From assembly GCF_017833295.1 (NCBI RefSeq), contig NZ_JAFIBW010000001.1, positions 1,178,001 through 1,242,000 on the forward strand: DNA of 64,000 nucleotides. Reading direction: 5' to 3'. The stretch's first letter is position 1. Every line of letters begins with the position of its first letter. The notes beneath the pieces are model-generated. The model worked only from the letters and a program-made list of their open reading frames with translations, was not told where the DNA came from and searched no databases. Of the stretch, positions 30,190 to 39,716 are shown piece after piece. Made by a program: the position numbers and the translations under genes. This stretch comes from Methylobacterium sp. PvR107. GTDB taxonomy: Bacteria > Pseudomonadota > Alphaproteobacteria > Rhizobiales > Beijerinckiaceae.

Positions 30190-31245
30190 ATGCCTGAAAC
30201 GACTGCCGACGAGGATGATCCCAAGACGCCCGCCCGGACGGGCAAGGCGAACCGGGCCGATCCCCTTCCGGTCGTCCCGCGCCGCGGCCGCGCTGCCAAG
30301 ATCTTTCGGCTGGCGGCCACCGGGACGATCCTCCTGGCTGCGTTCGTCGCGGCCGCCTTCGTCTGGGAATTCTACGTCGCGGCACCGTGGACGCGGGACG
30401 GGACCGTCCGCGTACAGGTCGCCAATATCGCCCCGCAGGTCGCCGGGCAGATCGTCGCCGTGCGTGTCCGCGACAACCAAGTCGTCCAGAAGGGTGACGT
30501 CCTCTACGTGATCGACCCGGTCGATTTCGAGGTGTCGGTCACCTCCGCGGATGCCGAGGTCAAGAATCGCGAGGCCGACCTCCAGGTGAAGAATGCGCAA
30601 TCGGCCCGGCGGCAGGCACTCACCACGGTGTCCACGTCGATCGAGGAGAAGCAGCAATTTGCCGGCACCGCCAAGATCGCCGAGGCGGCGCTGGAAAGCG
30701 CGCAGGCGCAGCTGCGGCAGGCCAGGATCAACCTCGAACGGACGGAGGTGAAGTCCACGGTCAACGGCCGCGTGACCAACCTGCTGATGCGCGTGGGGGA
30801 TTACGCCCGCACCGGCACCGCGAACATCAGCGTCGTCGACACGGATTCGTTCTGGATCGACGGCTATTTCGAGGAGACCAAGATGCCCAACATCCACGTG
30901 GGCGACCGCGCCGACGTCAAGCTGATGGGCTTCGATCCGCACCTGACCGGGACGGTGGACAGCATCACGCTCGGCATCTCGACCGCGAACGCCGCCGCGA
31001 GCACCCAGGGCCTGCCGGACGTCAACCCGGTCTACACCTGGGTGCGCCTCGCCCAGCGTGTCCCGGTGCGCATCCGCATCGACCATGTCCCCCCCGATGT
31101 CCCGCTGATCGCCGGCATGACCGCGACCGTGGTCATCAACGGCGGCCGCGCTCCAGCTCCGAACTGGTTCATGGACCTGCGCGAGCGCGTCTCTGCCTTC
31201 GCGACACCCGCGACCGGCCCCACCGCCGAGGCCGAAAGGCGCTGA
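30190..31245 (+). CDS. HlyD family membrane fusion protein (AaeA-like)
   Basis: The periplasmic adaptor of the exporter, 351 aa, starting on the base after the DUF1656 stop. A cytosolic 30-40-residue basic/Pro N-terminus is followed by one membrane anchor (LAATGTILLAAFVAAAFVWEF). The barrel-sandwich domain is VRVQVANIAPQVAGQIVAVRV, then NQVVQKGDVLYVIDP. A helical hairpin spans about 115-185, and the second lipoyl half is LERTEVKSTVNGRVTNLLMR. VDTDSFWIDGYFEETKMPNIHVGD belongs to the beta-barrel. No outer-membrane partner gene is adjacent. Confidence 0.93.
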   Translation: MPETTADEDDPKTPARTGKANRADPLPVVPRRGRAAKIFRLAATGTILLAAFVAAAFVWEFYVAAPWTRDGTVRVQVANIAPQVAGQIVAVRVRDNQVVQKGDVLYVIDPVDFEVSVTSADAEVKNREADLQVKNAQSARRQALTTVSTSIEEKQQFAGTAKIAEAALESAQAQLRQARINLERTEVKSTVNGRVTNLLMRVGDYARTGTANISVVDTDSFWIDGYFEETKMPNIHVGDRADVKLMGFDPHLTGTVDSITLGISTANAAASTQGLPDVNPVYTWVRLAQRVPVRIRIDHVPPDVPLIAGMTATVVINGGRAPAPNWFMDLRERVSAFATPATGPTAEAERR

Positions 31246-31316
31246 CGCCCGCCCGGATATGATCGCGGCGCCATCCGCCGTGTTGTCCCCGTGTATGCCT
31301 CGACGGGGACACGCGC

Positions 31317-31802
31317 ATGATCCGATCCGCAAGCCTGATCGCTGTCTTCCTGGTCGTCGGCGGATCCGCCTCGGCCGCCCCCGAGAAGGCTGCGGTGTTC
31401 GACTTCCAGTTCTCGAACCTGTCACCGGTGCCGAGCGACACGGCGGACACGGCCCGCTTGAAACGGGTGAGCGCGCAGTTGCGCGACCTGCTTCAGAAGA
31501 GGGGTCTGTTCACCGTGGTCTCGGTCGACCCGGTCCGGGATGAGGTTGCCAAAAGTGCCGATCTGCGCCGGTGCAATGGCTGCGCCGACGAACTGGCCCG
31601 TAAGCTCGGCGCCGATGTGGCGATCACCGGGGAGGTCCAGAAGGTTTCGAACCTGATCCTGAACCTCAACGTCTACGTGAAGTCCCTCCGTGGACCAGCG
31701 CCCGAGAGGGCCTACAGCGTCGACCTGCGCGGCGACACGGATGAATCCTTCGACCGCGGCATCCGCTTTCTGGTTGAGAACAATATGGGCGCCGGCAAGT
31801 GA
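31317..31802 (+). CDS. DUF3280/DUF2380-like secreted protein
   Basis: A 161-aa protein with a signal peptide (MIRSASLIAVFLVVGGSASA). It continues KAAVFDFQFSNLSPVP, then LRDLLQKRGLFTVVSVDPV, RCNGCADELARKLGADVAIT and GEVQKVSNLILNLNVYV. These are the features of the DUF2380/DUF3280 family, periplasmic proteins of unknown function common in methylotrophs, and resembling the TolB/CsgG-type N-terminal fold. It lies 70 bases after the efflux operon and may be a separate unit. Confidence 0.8.
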   Translation: MIRSASLIAVFLVVGGSASAAPEKAAVFDFQFSNLSPVPSDTADTARLKRVSAQLRDLLQKRGLFTVVSVDPVRDEVAKSADLRRCNGCADELARKLGADVAITGEVQKVSNLILNLNVYVKSLRGPAPERAYSVDLRGDTDESFDRGIRFLVENNMGAGK

Positions 31803-32538
31803 GTCGCGCGCCAGGCAATATTTCGCGGCGCGGTCGGATCGATCCAAGTCGTTGAACCGGCACGCGCCGCGGCGCGGCCCCGCGATCAAGTGGAGTGAAA
31901 AAGCAATTTGCCGGGGAAATCGCTATTGACCGGTCCGGTGGACAGGCGCAGTCTCTCCCTGTGCTTGGCGAGAGCGGGCACGGACCGGCCGGAAACCTAG
32001 ATGCCATAGGTTTCGCAATGGTAACGGTTGTCGAGAAGCTGGAGGAGACAGGGATGACTCCACCGCAGCGGAACGCCGCATAGACGGTTCAGGGACAGGT
32101 TCGGCCCGGAATTCAGCGGCACAATACGAACAGCCGGACGGACGCGGCTCCAGGGGCGCAGAAGCGGCCACGCATGGCACGTCTTCGAATGCGCGAAAGG
32201 CCCCACTTTGAGCCGTTCTGCCGCGGTTTCAAGTCAGGATGTGTTCGTCCATCACCTGCCCGGCATTGCCGTGGCGGGATCTCGTCGTGGCATCACGACG
32301 GCGACCGCGAGCGGTGATCGGCAATTCAATAGACGCTTTCGTCTGTAATCCCGGGATCGCGCAGCGGAGCCCGGGATCCAGACCTGCCGACGGCGCGATG
32401 TCCTGGCGCGTCGGCGACTCTGGCTTCCGGGCTCGCCTGCGGCGCCGCGGAATGACGGTTCGGATCGCCCGGCGTGAGACGTCGAGGCGAACACGACCCA
32501 TCCGGGCAGTCGCTTCGACGGCCTCTCGTCGGACGATG
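31803..32538. other. Long intergenic region with one repeat copy
   Basis: About 735 bases between the DUF3280 gene and the 3' end of gatB. A copy of an interspersed palindromic repeat lies at 32345-32456. Elsewhere, a 62-codon frame from 31895 and shorter frames on both strands have no recognisable content, and I do not call them genes. No terminator with a T-run is visible. Confidence 0.5.
32345..32456. repeat. Interspersed intergenic repeat, family A, copy 1
   Basis: Ends with the same sequence logic as the copy at 62158-62271: an arm with ATCCCGGGATCGCGCAGCGG and CCCGGGATCCA, a variable middle, then TTCCGGGCTCGCCTGCGGCG and GGAATGACG. The two ends are partly inverted copies. This is typical of short mobile or REP-like elements in Methylobacterium intergenic DNA. 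It carries no gene. Confidence 0.6.
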
Positions 32539-34011
32539 TTATTCGATCTCGAGCTTCGCCTTGAGCAGCGCGTTCACGGCGGCCGGGTTCGCCTTGCCGC
32601 CCGTCGCCTTCATGGTCTGGCCGACGAACCAGCCGAGGAGCGTCGGCTTCGCCTTGGCCTGGGCGACCTTGTCGGGATTGGCCGCGATGATCTGGTCGAC
32701 CGCAGCCTCGATGGCGCCGGTATCGGTGACCTGTTTCATGCCGCGGCTCTCGACGACGGCGCGCGGGTCGCCCCCCTGGGTCCAGACGATCTCGAACAGG
32801 TCCTTGGCGATCTTGCCGGAGATGACGCCCTCGCCGATCAGGTCGATGATCGCGCCAAGCTGGTCGGCCGAGACCGGCGTCGCCTCGATGGAGAGCCCTT
32901 CCTTGTTGAGGCGGCCGAACAGCTCGTTGATCACCCAGTTCGCCGCGGCCTTGCCGTCACGACCCTTCGCCACCGCCTCGTAATAGTCGGCGGAGGCGCG
33001 TTCGGCGACGAGCACGCCGGCATCGTAGGGCGAGAGGCCGAAGGCGGACACGAACCGCGCCTTCTTGGCGTCCGGCAGCTCCGGCAGCTCCTTGGCCAGG
33101 GCATCGACGTAGGCCTGGTCGAATTCCAGCGGCAGCAGGTCCGGATCCGGGAAGTAGCGGTAATCGTGCGCCTCTTCCTTGGAGCGCATCGAGCGCGTCT
33201 CGCCCTTGCCGGGATCGAACAGGCGCGTCTCCTGATCGATCGTCCCGCCATCCTCCAGGATCGCGATCTGACGGCGCGCCTCGGTCTCGATCGCCTGACC
33301 GATGAAGCGGATCGAGTTGACGTTCTTGATCTCGCAGCGGGTGCCGAGCGGCTCGCCGGGACGGCGCACCGAGACGTTCACGTCGGCGCGGAGCGAACCC
33401 TTCTCCATGTCGCCGTCGCAGGTGCCGAGGTAGCGCAGGATCGTGCGCAACTTGGTCACGTAGGCCTTCGCCTCCTCCGACGAGCGCAGGTCCGGCCGTG
33501 AGACGATCTCCATCAGCGCCACGCCCGACCGGTTGAGGTCGACGAAGCTGCGCGTCGGGTCCTGATCGTGCAGAGACTTTCCGGCATCCTGCTCGAGGTG
33601 CAGGCGCTCGATGCCCACGGTGATCGACGAGCCGTCGATCATGTCGACCAGCACCTCGCCCTCGCCGACGATCGGGTCCTTGTACTGCGAGATCTGATAG
33701 CCCTGCGGCAGGTCGGGATAGAAGTAGTTCTTCCGGTCGAACACCGAGCGCAGGTTGATCCTAGCCTTGAGGCCGAGGCCGGTCCGCACCGCCTGTGCGA
33801 CGCATTCCGCGTTGATCACCGGCAACATGCCGGGCATCGCGGCGTCGACCAGCGAGACATGATCGTTCGGTTCGCCGCCGAATTCCGTCGAGGCACCGGA
33901 GAACAGCTTGGCGCGGCTGGAGACCTGGGCGTGGATCTCCATGCCGACGATCACCTCCCAATCGTGGAGACCGCCCTTGATCAGCTTCTTGGGGTCGACG
34001 GGTGCGTTCAT
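32539..34011 (-). CDS. gatB: Asp-tRNA(Asn)/Glu-tRNA(Gln) amidotransferase subunit B
   Basis: The tRNA-binding kinase subunit of GatCAB; 490 aa from the ATG at 34011 (an upstream in-frame start at 34053 would add 14 residues). It reads [83 protein letters not shown] and the C-terminal YqeY-like helical domain ending [13 protein letters not shown]. It is separated from gatA by a small membrane-protein gene and a repeat element. Confidence 0.97.
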   Translation of the reverse strand: MNAPVDPKKLIKGGLHDWEVIVGMEIHAQVSSRAKLFSGASTEFGGEPNDHVSLVDAAMPGMLPVINAECVAQAVRTGLGLKARINLRSVFDRKNYFYPDLPQGYQISQYKDPIVGEGEVLVDMIDGSSITVGIERLHLEQDAGKSLHDQDPTRSFVDLNRSGVALMEIVSRPDLRSSEEAKAYVTKLRTILRYLGTCDGDMEKGSLRADVNVSVRRPGEPLGTRCEIKNVNSIRFIGQAIETEARRQIAILEDGGTIDQETRLFDPGKGETRSMRSKEEAHDYRYFPDPDLLPLEFDQAYVDALAKELPELPDAKKARFVSAFGLSPYDAGVLVAERASADYYEAVAKGRDGKAAANWVINELFGRLNKEGLSIEATPVSADQLGAIIDLIGEGVISGKIAKDLFEIVWTQGGDPRAVVESRGMKQVTDTGAIEAAVDQIIAANPDKVAQAKAKPTLLGWFVGQTMKATGGKANPAAVNALLKAKLEIE

Positions 34012-34048
34012 GGTCGGTCCGGAGGCGGCTGGCGTTCGAGGCGACACC

Positions 34049-34137
34049 GTCATCGCGAGCGCAGCGAAGCGACCCAGGGAAGCGCGAGGCGTCCAGACGG
34101 AGCGCCACTGGATTGCTTCGCTGCGCTCGCAAAGACG
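34049..34137. repeat. Interspersed intergenic repeat, family B, copy 1
   Basis: A perfect 16-bp inverted repeat, GCGAGCGCAGCGAAGC (34055-34070) and GCTTCGCTGCGCTCGC (34115-34130), bounded by GTCATC and AAAGACGG. It matches the copy at 60374-60466 in inverse orientation through most of its length. It lies between gatB and the gene upstream. It may act as a transcription pause or terminator, but no T-run is present. Confidence 0.75.
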
Positions 34138-34194
34138 GCGGCATCGCCGTGTGCGTGGAGCGAGAGATTTCTTAGGAGGCCCCTGCCTGCAGGG

Positions 34195-34494
34195 TCAAGC
34201 GCGGCGTCGGACCGCCCGGCGCGCGCCGTAGCCGAGGATTGCCCAGAGCAGCGCCGCGACCGCGCGGACCGGGAAGAAGGTCGGCCCGTCATGGGTGATC
34301 GGGGCCGGCCACGGGATGCTGGCCGCGCTCACCGCGTAGGAGAACAGCACCGAGAAGCCAAGCGCCGCGATCGCCGCGATGAACACCTTGCCGAACTGGC
34401 TCGCCGTCCAGCCGAGATAGAGGGCGACGACGATCAGCGCCGGGTCGAACCCGGCCCAGATCCAGACTGTCCAGGGATAGAACGGGACGGTCAT
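34195..34494 (-). CDS. Small multi-pass membrane protein coupled to gatA
   Basis: A 99-aa protein whose ATG overlaps the gatA stop (ATGA at 34491-34494), so it should be translated together with gatA. Three hydrophobic segments are visible ([52 protein letters not shown]), and the C-terminus is Arg-rich. I do not recognise a family. The coupling to gatA is probably a feature of the operon rather than of tRNA amidation. Confidence 0.65.
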   Translation of the reverse strand: MTVPFYPWTVWIWAGFDPALIVVALYLGWTASQFGKVFIAAIAALGFSVLFSYAVSAASIPWPAPITHDGPTFFPVRAVAALLWAILGYGARRAVRRRA

Positions 34495-35978
34495 GCCCAC
34501 CACGGCTCGGGCAGAGCGGTGCGGCCCGCCGAATCCTCGATCACCTGGGCGACAGCGAACAGCGTCTCCTCGTCGAACGGGCGGCCGATCAGCTGCAGTC
34601 CCAGCGGCAGCCCCTGTCCGTCGAGGCCGGCCGGCACGGCGATGCCCGGCAGGCCGGCCATATTCACCGTGACGGTGAAGACGTCGTTGAGGTACATCTC
34701 CACCGGATCGGCCGAGGCCTTCTCGCCGATGCCGAAGGCGGCCGAGGGCGTGGCCGGCGTCAGGATGGCGTCGACGCCGTTCGCGTAGGCCGTCTCGAAG
34801 TCGCGCTTGATCAGCGTGCGGATCTTCTGGGCCCGGACGTAATAGGCGTCGTAGTAGCCGGCCGAGAGCACGTAGGTCCCGATCATGATCCGGCGCTTCA
34901 CCTCGCGGCCGAAGCCCGCGGCGCGGGTGTTCTCGTACATGCCGGCGATGTCCTTGCCGGGCACCCGCAGGCCGTAGCGCACACCGTCGTAGCGGGCGAG
35001 GTTCGAGGAGGCCTCGGCCGGGGCCACGATGTAGTAGGCCGGCAGCGCGTAGGACGTGTGCGGCAGCGAGATCTCCTTGATGGTCGCGCCGGCCGCCTTT
35101 AGCCAGGCGGCGCCGTCATCCCAGAGCTTCTGGATCTCGGCCGGCATGCCGTCGACCCGATATTCCTTCGGGATGCCGATCGTCAGCCCTTTGACGCCGC
35201 GCGCGACCGCGGCCTCGAAGTCGGGCACCGGCAGGTCGGCGCAGGTCGTGTCGCGGGCGTCCGCGCCGGCCATCGAGCCGAGCAGGATCGCGCAGTCCCG
35301 GACCGTGCGGGCGATCGGGCCGGCCTGGTCCAGCGACGAAGCGAACGCCACCGTGCCCCAGCGCGAGCAGCGGCCGTAGGTCGGCTTGATCCCGACCGTG
35401 CCGGTGAAGGCTGCAGGCTGGCGGATCGAGCCGCCGGTATCGGTCGCGGTGGCGCCGAGGCAGAGCCGCGCCGCGACGGCGGCGGCAGATCCGCCCGAGG
35501 AGCCGCCGGGTACGAGCGGCGCGTCGGATCCCCGGCGCCGCCAGGGCGAGACCACGTTGCCGAAGGCGCTGGTCTCGTTCGACGAGCCCATGGCGAATTC
35601 GTCGAGGTTGAGCTTGCCCAGCATCACGGCGCCGTCGCGCCACAGATTGGCCGACACGGCCGATTCGTAATGGGGCTCGAAGTTCTGGAGGATCTTGGAG
35701 CCCGCCGTGGTGGTCACGCCGTGCGTGCAGAACAGGTCCTTGATTCCGAGGGGAATGCCCTCGAGCGGCCGGCCCTCGCCGGCGGCGATCTTCTGGTCCG
35801 ACGCGTCGGCCATCGCGAGCGCGCGATCCGGGGTTTCCAGGAGATAGGCGTTCAGGGCGCGGGCCTTCGCCATCGCGTCGAGATGCGCCTGCGTCAGCTC
35901 GCGTGCCGAGATCCGCTTCGCCTTCAGGGCGTCGCGCGCCTCGGCCAGGGTAAGTTCGTTCGGATTCACGCTGTTCAC
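34491..35978 (-). CDS. gatA: Asp-tRNA(Asn)/Glu-tRNA(Gln) amidotransferase subunit A
   Basis: The glutaminase subunit; 495 aa from a GTG at 35978. The amidase-signature triad is complete: Lys80 in [10 protein letters not shown], the cis-Ser in [12 protein letters not shown] (about 160), and the nucleophile Ser184 in [24 protein letters not shown] and the C-terminal [25 protein letters not shown] are typical of GatA. It releases ammonia that is channelled to GatB. It lies 69 bases downstream of gatC. Confidence 0.97.
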   Translation of the reverse strand: MNSVNPNELTLAEARDALKAKRISARELTQAHLDAMAKARALNAYLLETPDRALAMADASDQKIAAGEGRPLEGIPLGIKDLFCTHGVTTTAGSKILQNFEPHYESAVSANLWRDGAVMLGKLNLDEFAMGSSNETSAFGNVVSPWRRRGSDAPLVPGGSSGGSAAAVAARLCLGATATDTGGSIRQPAAFTGTVGIKPTYGRCSRWGTVAFASSLDQAGPIARTVRDCAILLGSMAGADARDTTCADLPVPDFEAAVARGVKGLTIGIPKEYRVDGMPAEIQKLWDDGAAWLKAAGATIKEISLPHTSYALPAYYIVAPAEASSNLARYDGVRYGLRVPGKDIAGMYENTRAAGFGREVKRRIMIGTYVLSAGYYDAYYVRAQKIRTLIKRDFETAYANGVDAILTPATPSAAFGIGEKASADPVEMYLNDVFTVTVNMAGLPGIAVPAGLDGQGLPLGLQLIGRPFDEETLFAVAQVIEDSAGRTALPEPWWA

Positions 35979-36047
35979 GTCCCTGCGCGCGCCGCCGCGC
36001 GCCTGCCCGCCAGAAAACCGGTCCGTAAGGTCCGGGTCGAGTCCGGC

Positions 36048-36335
36048 CTATTCGACCACCTTCGGAACCAGGAAGAAATTGTCCTCCGTCTCGGGCGCGT
36101 TGGCGACGACGTCGGCGGCGCGGCCGCCGTCCGTCACGACGTCCTCGCGCTTCTTCATGGCCAGCGGCGTCACCGATGTCATCGGCTCCACGCCGGAGAC
36201 ATCGACGGTGCCGAGCTGCTCGACGAAGGCCAGGATCGCGTTCAGCTCGCCCTGCAGCGGTCCGACTTCGTCGTCGGTGACCGCGATCCGCGCCAGATGC
36301 GCGATACGCCGAACCGTCTTCTCGTCGACCGACAT
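36048..36335 (-). CDS. gatC: Asp-tRNA(Asn)/Glu-tRNA(Gln) amidotransferase subunit C
   Basis: A 95-aa protein from the ATG at 36335. It reads [20 protein letters not shown], then [22 protein letters not shown] and a [11 protein letters not shown] end, all diagnostic. GatC stabilises GatA and clamps GatA and GatB together. It is first in the order gatC-gatA-(membrane gene)-gatB, all on the minus strand. Confidence 0.95.
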   Translation of the reverse strand: MSVDEKTVRRIAHLARIAVTDDEVGPLQGELNAILAFVEQLGTVDVSGVEPMTSVTPLAMKKREDVVTDGGRAADVVANAPETEDNFFLVPKVVE

Positions 36336-36509
36336 GCCGTCCCGTTCGTCCCTGTCCGGGAGGTGTCTCCCAGGATCGGTCGGGCTATAGCACCGGCCTT
36401 CGACGCGCCGCAACGCGGGCACGCCGTGTCATTCGCTCGTCCGCCCGCAGATTTCGGAGCTGGCTCCACGCGCCACGCGACGAAGCTTGGCAGGGTTCAG
36501 GTCCGTGCC

Positions 36510-36650
36510 TCACGTCACCACGTGGTTCGGCTTCACGGACATCTCGATGGTGATCCCGGGCTGCCGGACGGGCTGGAACATCGATTGCGCGAAGCCGAGG
36601 ACGAGGATCTCGAATGCGAGCAGGAGCATCCAGCACTGCTTGCGGGTCAT
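36510..36650 (-). CDS. Possible small membrane-anchored protein
   Basis: A 46-codon frame from the ATG at 36650: MTRKQCWMLLLAFEILVLGF, a single hydrophobic segment, then a short polar end with QPVRQPGITIEMSVKPNHVV. No good ribosome site is seen. It fills the gap upstream of gatC on the same strand. I do not recognise it; it could be a chance frame. Confidence 0.35.
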   Translation of the reverse strand: MTRKQCWMLLLAFEILVLGFAQSMFQPVRQPGITIEMSVKPNHVVT

Positions 36651-36819
36651 CGTCGGCCCGCGCTGGGGCGGGACGGCTGAGGAGATCTGGCCGGTCGACA
36701 AGGCGGACACCCGTGGCAAGGTTTAACGAAGCATTAACTTACCTATTCGCGAACGGCTCCGCGCACACCGGTGGTGATCTACGGAGCCTCGCAAGGCTGT
36801 GGACGACGGAGTGGAATCG

Positions 36820-37389
36820 ATGTGGGAGCAGGTCTTCACCAGCCTGTCGCCGGGGTTCACGGCGGATGAAGCGGCGCTCGACCGTGCAGCGGCGGAGCTG
36901 GGCTTTGCGCTCCCGGCCTCGTATCGCGCCTTCTGCCGGGCCTGCGGCATCGGTCTGGCGGGCGGCCAGTTCCGAATCGCCGTTCCCGCGCCGTTCGAAG
37001 CCAGCGATCTCGTGACCCAAGCCGGGATCATCGCCCACAGTGTCGGCGCCGCCGTGATGATCCTAGAGACGGGCAGCGAGCCCCACCGGTTCGACGTGGA
37101 GGGCGGGGATGCGAGCCTCATCGAGCGCGCCTGCTTCTTCGGCGTGGCCGAGGATGGCGGCTTCCTGTTCTGGGACGTGTCCGGAACGGGCGAGGAATAC
37201 GATATCTGGCTGCTCGCGCCGGATCTGGAGGCAATCCGGTTCGGCGGCGAAAACCTGACGGACTTCTTCAGCCGGGTGACCGGTCCGTCCGCTGCCCTGG
37301 TGCTCGGGCCCGGCACCGAACCCCTGCCGGCCCGCTTCGAGGGCTTTTCGGAGGCAACCTTGAACCGGAGCAAGCAGGCCGACTCATGA
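36820..37389 (+). CDS. SMI1/KNR4 (SUKH-like) protein
   Basis: A 189-aa protein from the ATG at 36820 behind GGAGTGGA (a GTG at 36799 is an alternative). It shows the SUKH pattern: [34 protein letters not shown], with the [15 protein letters not shown] segment, then [15 protein letters not shown], and an [27 protein letters not shown] segment in the middle. Such proteins are often immunity proteins or regulators. No toxin gene is adjacent, and its stop overlaps ruvX (ATGA). Confidence 0.75.
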   Translation: MWEQVFTSLSPGFTADEAALDRAAAELGFALPASYRAFCRACGIGLAGGQFRIAVPAPFEASDLVTQAGIIAHSVGAAVMILETGSEPHRFDVEGGDASLIERACFFGVAEDGGFLFWDVSGTGEEYDIWLLAPDLEAIRFGGENLTDFFSRVTGPSAALVLGPGTEPLPARFEGFSEATLNRSKQADS

Positions 37390-37880
37390 ATCACGACGCG
37401 ATCCGCGCCTTCGCGACCGCTTCCCGGGGCGGCGCGCGCCTCATCGGCATCGACCTCGGCACCAAGACGATCGGGCTCGCCCTTTCCGACCTGGGACGGC
37501 AGATCGCGTCGCCGCTGGAGACCATCCGGCGGGTGAAGTTCATCCCGGACGCGCAACGTCTCGCCGCCCTGTGTCGACAGCACGCGGTCGGCGGCCTCGT
37601 GGTCGGCCTGCCACTGAACATGGACGGCAGCGAGGGGCCGCGGGTGCAATCCACCCGCGCCTTCATGCGCAATCTCGCGCCGATCCTGCCTCTGCCCCAC
37701 GTCTTCTTCGACGAGCGCCTGTCAACCGCGGTGGTCACCCGGGCGCTGATCGAGGCCGATGCGTCGCGGGCACGCCGCGGAGAGCTCGTGGACAAGCTCG
37801 CCGCCGCCTACATCCTGCAGGGCTGTCTCGACGTGATGCGCCACCTCGCCGACGTCGATGCGGATCCGCTCAGCGATTGA
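37386..37880 (+). CDS. ruvX: Holliday junction resolvase homologue / rRNA-processing nuclease RuvX (YqgF)
   Basis: A 164-aa RNase H-fold protein. It reads [29 protein letters not shown] with the first catalytic Asp, [39 protein letters not shown], and a final [14 protein letters not shown] with the last acidic residues. It acts in 16S rRNA 5'-end maturation and/or recombination. The ATG overlaps the SUKH stop. Its 3' end overlaps dprA by 11 bases, tail to tail. Confidence 0.93.
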   Translation: MNHDAIRAFATASRGGARLIGIDLGTKTIGLALSDLGRQIASPLETIRRVKFIPDAQRLAALCRQHAVGGLVVGLPLNMDGSEGPRVQSTRAFMRNLAPILPLPHVFFDERLSTAVVTRALIEADASRARRGELVDKLAAAYILQGCLDVMRHLADVDADPLSD

Positions 37881-39075
37881 CGAGGGAGACCGTGCCGCTG
37901 CCGTGCCGCTCGATCCGGCCGTCGAGCTCCAGCTCCAGCAGCACGGTCTGAACAACCCGGGCGCCGACGCCGGCGCTGCGCGCCAGCTCGTCGGCGCCGA
38001 CCGGGCACGGTCCCAGCAGTCCGATGATGCGTGCGCGATCATCGGCCGGCTCCGGCGCAGCATCGTCGAGGCAGGGCTCCTCCGACCGCGTGATCAGATC
38101 CTTGAAGCGGCCGGTTTCCGCGGTCAACGTATCGAGATCGATCTCGTCCCAGAAGTCCGGTTGCTCGGCGAAATCCGGCCGCTCGCGGCCTGGCGCGGCG
38201 TCCGGCGCCGGGCCCCGCTCGATGATCGGGCCGATCACGTCGAGGATATGCTCGACCTCTGAGACGAGGGTGGCGCCCTGGCGGATCAGGTCGTTGGTGC
38301 CCTCCGCGCGTGGATCCAGCGGCGAGCCGGGGACAGCGAACACCTCGCGGTTCTGCTCCAGGGCAAAACGCGCCGTGATCAGCGAGCCGGAACGGCGCGC
38401 CGCCTCGACGACGACCGTCCCGTAGGACAGGCCCGAGATGATGCGGTTGCGCCTCGGAAAGTCGCGCCCGCGCGGCACCCAGCCCATCGGCATCTCGGCC
38501 AGCACCGCCCCGCCCTCACCCAGGATCGCATCGACCAGGCCGACATGGCTCGCCGGGTAGATCCGGTCCTGCCCGCCGGCCATCACCGCGACGGTGCCGG
38601 TCGGCAGGCTGGCCTTATGGGCACGCGCATCGATCCCGCGGGCGAGCCCTGAGACGATTGCGAGGCCGGCCTCGCCCAGGCCACGAGCCAGCTTCTCGGT
38701 GAAGGCCAATCCGGCCTGGGAGGCGTTGCGCGAGCCGACGAGGGCCACGCCCGGTCGGTTCAGGATGGCGGCCCCGCGCAGGGCGAGCAGCGGCGGCGCC
38801 GCATCGGTCTGCTGGAGCAGGCGCGGAAACTCCGCCTCGCCGGTGGCGATCAGCCGGCCGCCGATCCGGGCCAGGGCGGCAAGCTCGTCCTCCGCCTGCG
38901 TCCGGCTCGGCGGATGGATCCGTCGGCCCTGGCGGCGGCTGAGGTCCGGCAGCGCGTCGAGGGCTGCGGCCGCGCCCCCGAACCGGTTGATCAGCGTGCG
39001 GAACGTGCGCGGCCCGACCCCTTCGGTGCGGATCAATCGCAGCCAGTCGAGCCGCTGGGCGTCGGTCAGCCGCAT
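37870..39075 (-). CDS. dprA: DNA-processing protein DprA
   Basis: Loads RecA on incoming single-stranded DNA during transformation; 401 aa. The N-terminal SAM-like helical part ([21 protein letters not shown]) is followed by the Rossmann-type core: [58 protein letters not shown] and [25 protein letters not shown]-terminal winged-helix (DML1-like) domain is about 335-400. It lies 35 bases downstream of plsY on the same strand. Confidence 0.95.
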   Translation of the reverse strand: MRLTDAQRLDWLRLIRTEGVGPRTFRTLINRFGGAAAALDALPDLSRRQGRRIHPPSRTQAEDELAALARIGGRLIATGEAEFPRLLQQTDAAPPLLALRGAAILNRPGVALVGSRNASQAGLAFTEKLARGLGEAGLAIVSGLARGIDARAHKASLPTGTVAVMAGGQDRIYPASHVGLVDAILGEGGAVLAEMPMGWVPRGRDFPRRNRIISGLSYGTVVVEAARRSGSLITARFALEQNREVFAVPGSPLDPRAEGTNDLIRQGATLVSEVEHILDVIGPIIERGPAPDAAPGRERPDFAEQPDFWDEIDLDTLTAETGRFKDLITRSEEPCLDDAAPEPADDRARIIGLLGPCPVGADELARSAGVGARVVQTVLLELELDGRIERHGSGTVSLVNR

Positions 39076-39110
39076 GCATCCCCCAAGGACCGCGCCTCAC
39101 GCGCGTGCGT

Positions 39111-39716
39111 TCAGCCCTTCTGGCCGATGCGCCCCTCGGTGCCGGACGCGAGTCGGCGGATGTTGGGCGCGTGCTTCCACCATAGCAGCATGCCCATGAG
39201 GAGGAACAGCAAAGCTTGGGCCGGCGCGCCGAGTGCCCACAGAACGACAGGTGTCGCGGCCGAAGCGGCCAGTGCCGCCAGCGACGAATACTTGAGCGCG
39301 AAGGCAAGCCCCAGCCAGATGATCGCGAAGATCCCGAGGGCCGGCGGGCTGACGGCGAGAAGAACGCCGATGAACGTCGCCACGCCCTTGCCGCCCTTGA
39401 ATCCGAGCCAGACCGGGAACAGGTGGCCGAGGAACGCGCCGAGGCCGGCCGCGAGTGCCGGGCCCTCGCCCAGGTTCCTGGCGATCAGGACGGCGGCGGT
39501 GCCCTTCAAGGCATCGCCCAGCAGGGTCGCGGCCGCGAGCCCCTTCCGGCCGGTCCGCAGGACGTTGGTCGCGCCAATATTGCCCGATCCGATCGCCCGC
39601 ACATCGCCGAGCCCGGCGAAGCGGGTGAGGATCAGCCCGAACGGGATCGAGCCCAGCGCGTAACCCAGGGCAAGGCCGCCGAGGGCGGACGCCGTCGCGA
39701 GATCCTGCAGCATCAC
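39111..39716 (-). CDS. plsY: Glycerol-3-phosphate acyltransferase PlsY
   Basis: First acylation of phospholipid synthesis from acyl-phosphate; 201 aa, multi-pass inner membrane. It carries [41 protein letters not shown] (the two catalytic loops), [22 protein letters not shown] and further membrane helices. The GTG at 39716 overlaps the stop of the gene before it; an ATG is one codon later. It is part of a pyrC-like/plsY/dprA unit, a common alphaproteobacterial order. Confidence 0.95.
   Translation of the reverse strand: MMLQDLATASALGGLALGYALGSIPFGLILTRFAGLGDVRAIGSGNIGATNVLRTGRKGLAAATLLGDALKGTAAVLIARNLGEGPALAAGLGAFLGHLFPVWLGFKGGKGVATFIGVLLAVSPPALGIFAIIWLGLAFALKYSSLAALAASAATPVVLWALGAPAQALLFLLMGMLLWWKHAPNIRRLASGTEGRIGQKG

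Noticed and set aside
31895..32083. 62-codon frame after the DUF3280 gene
   Set aside because: Starts at GTG without a ribosome site and has no recognisable composition or motif; reading it as a gene is unsupported.
36510..36650. Longer minus-strand frame up to 36719 as a 69-aa gene
   Set aside because: The added N-terminus (MPRVSALSTGQISSAV) is polar and precedes the hydrophobic segment without a ribosome site; the shorter start at 36650 is kept with low confidence.
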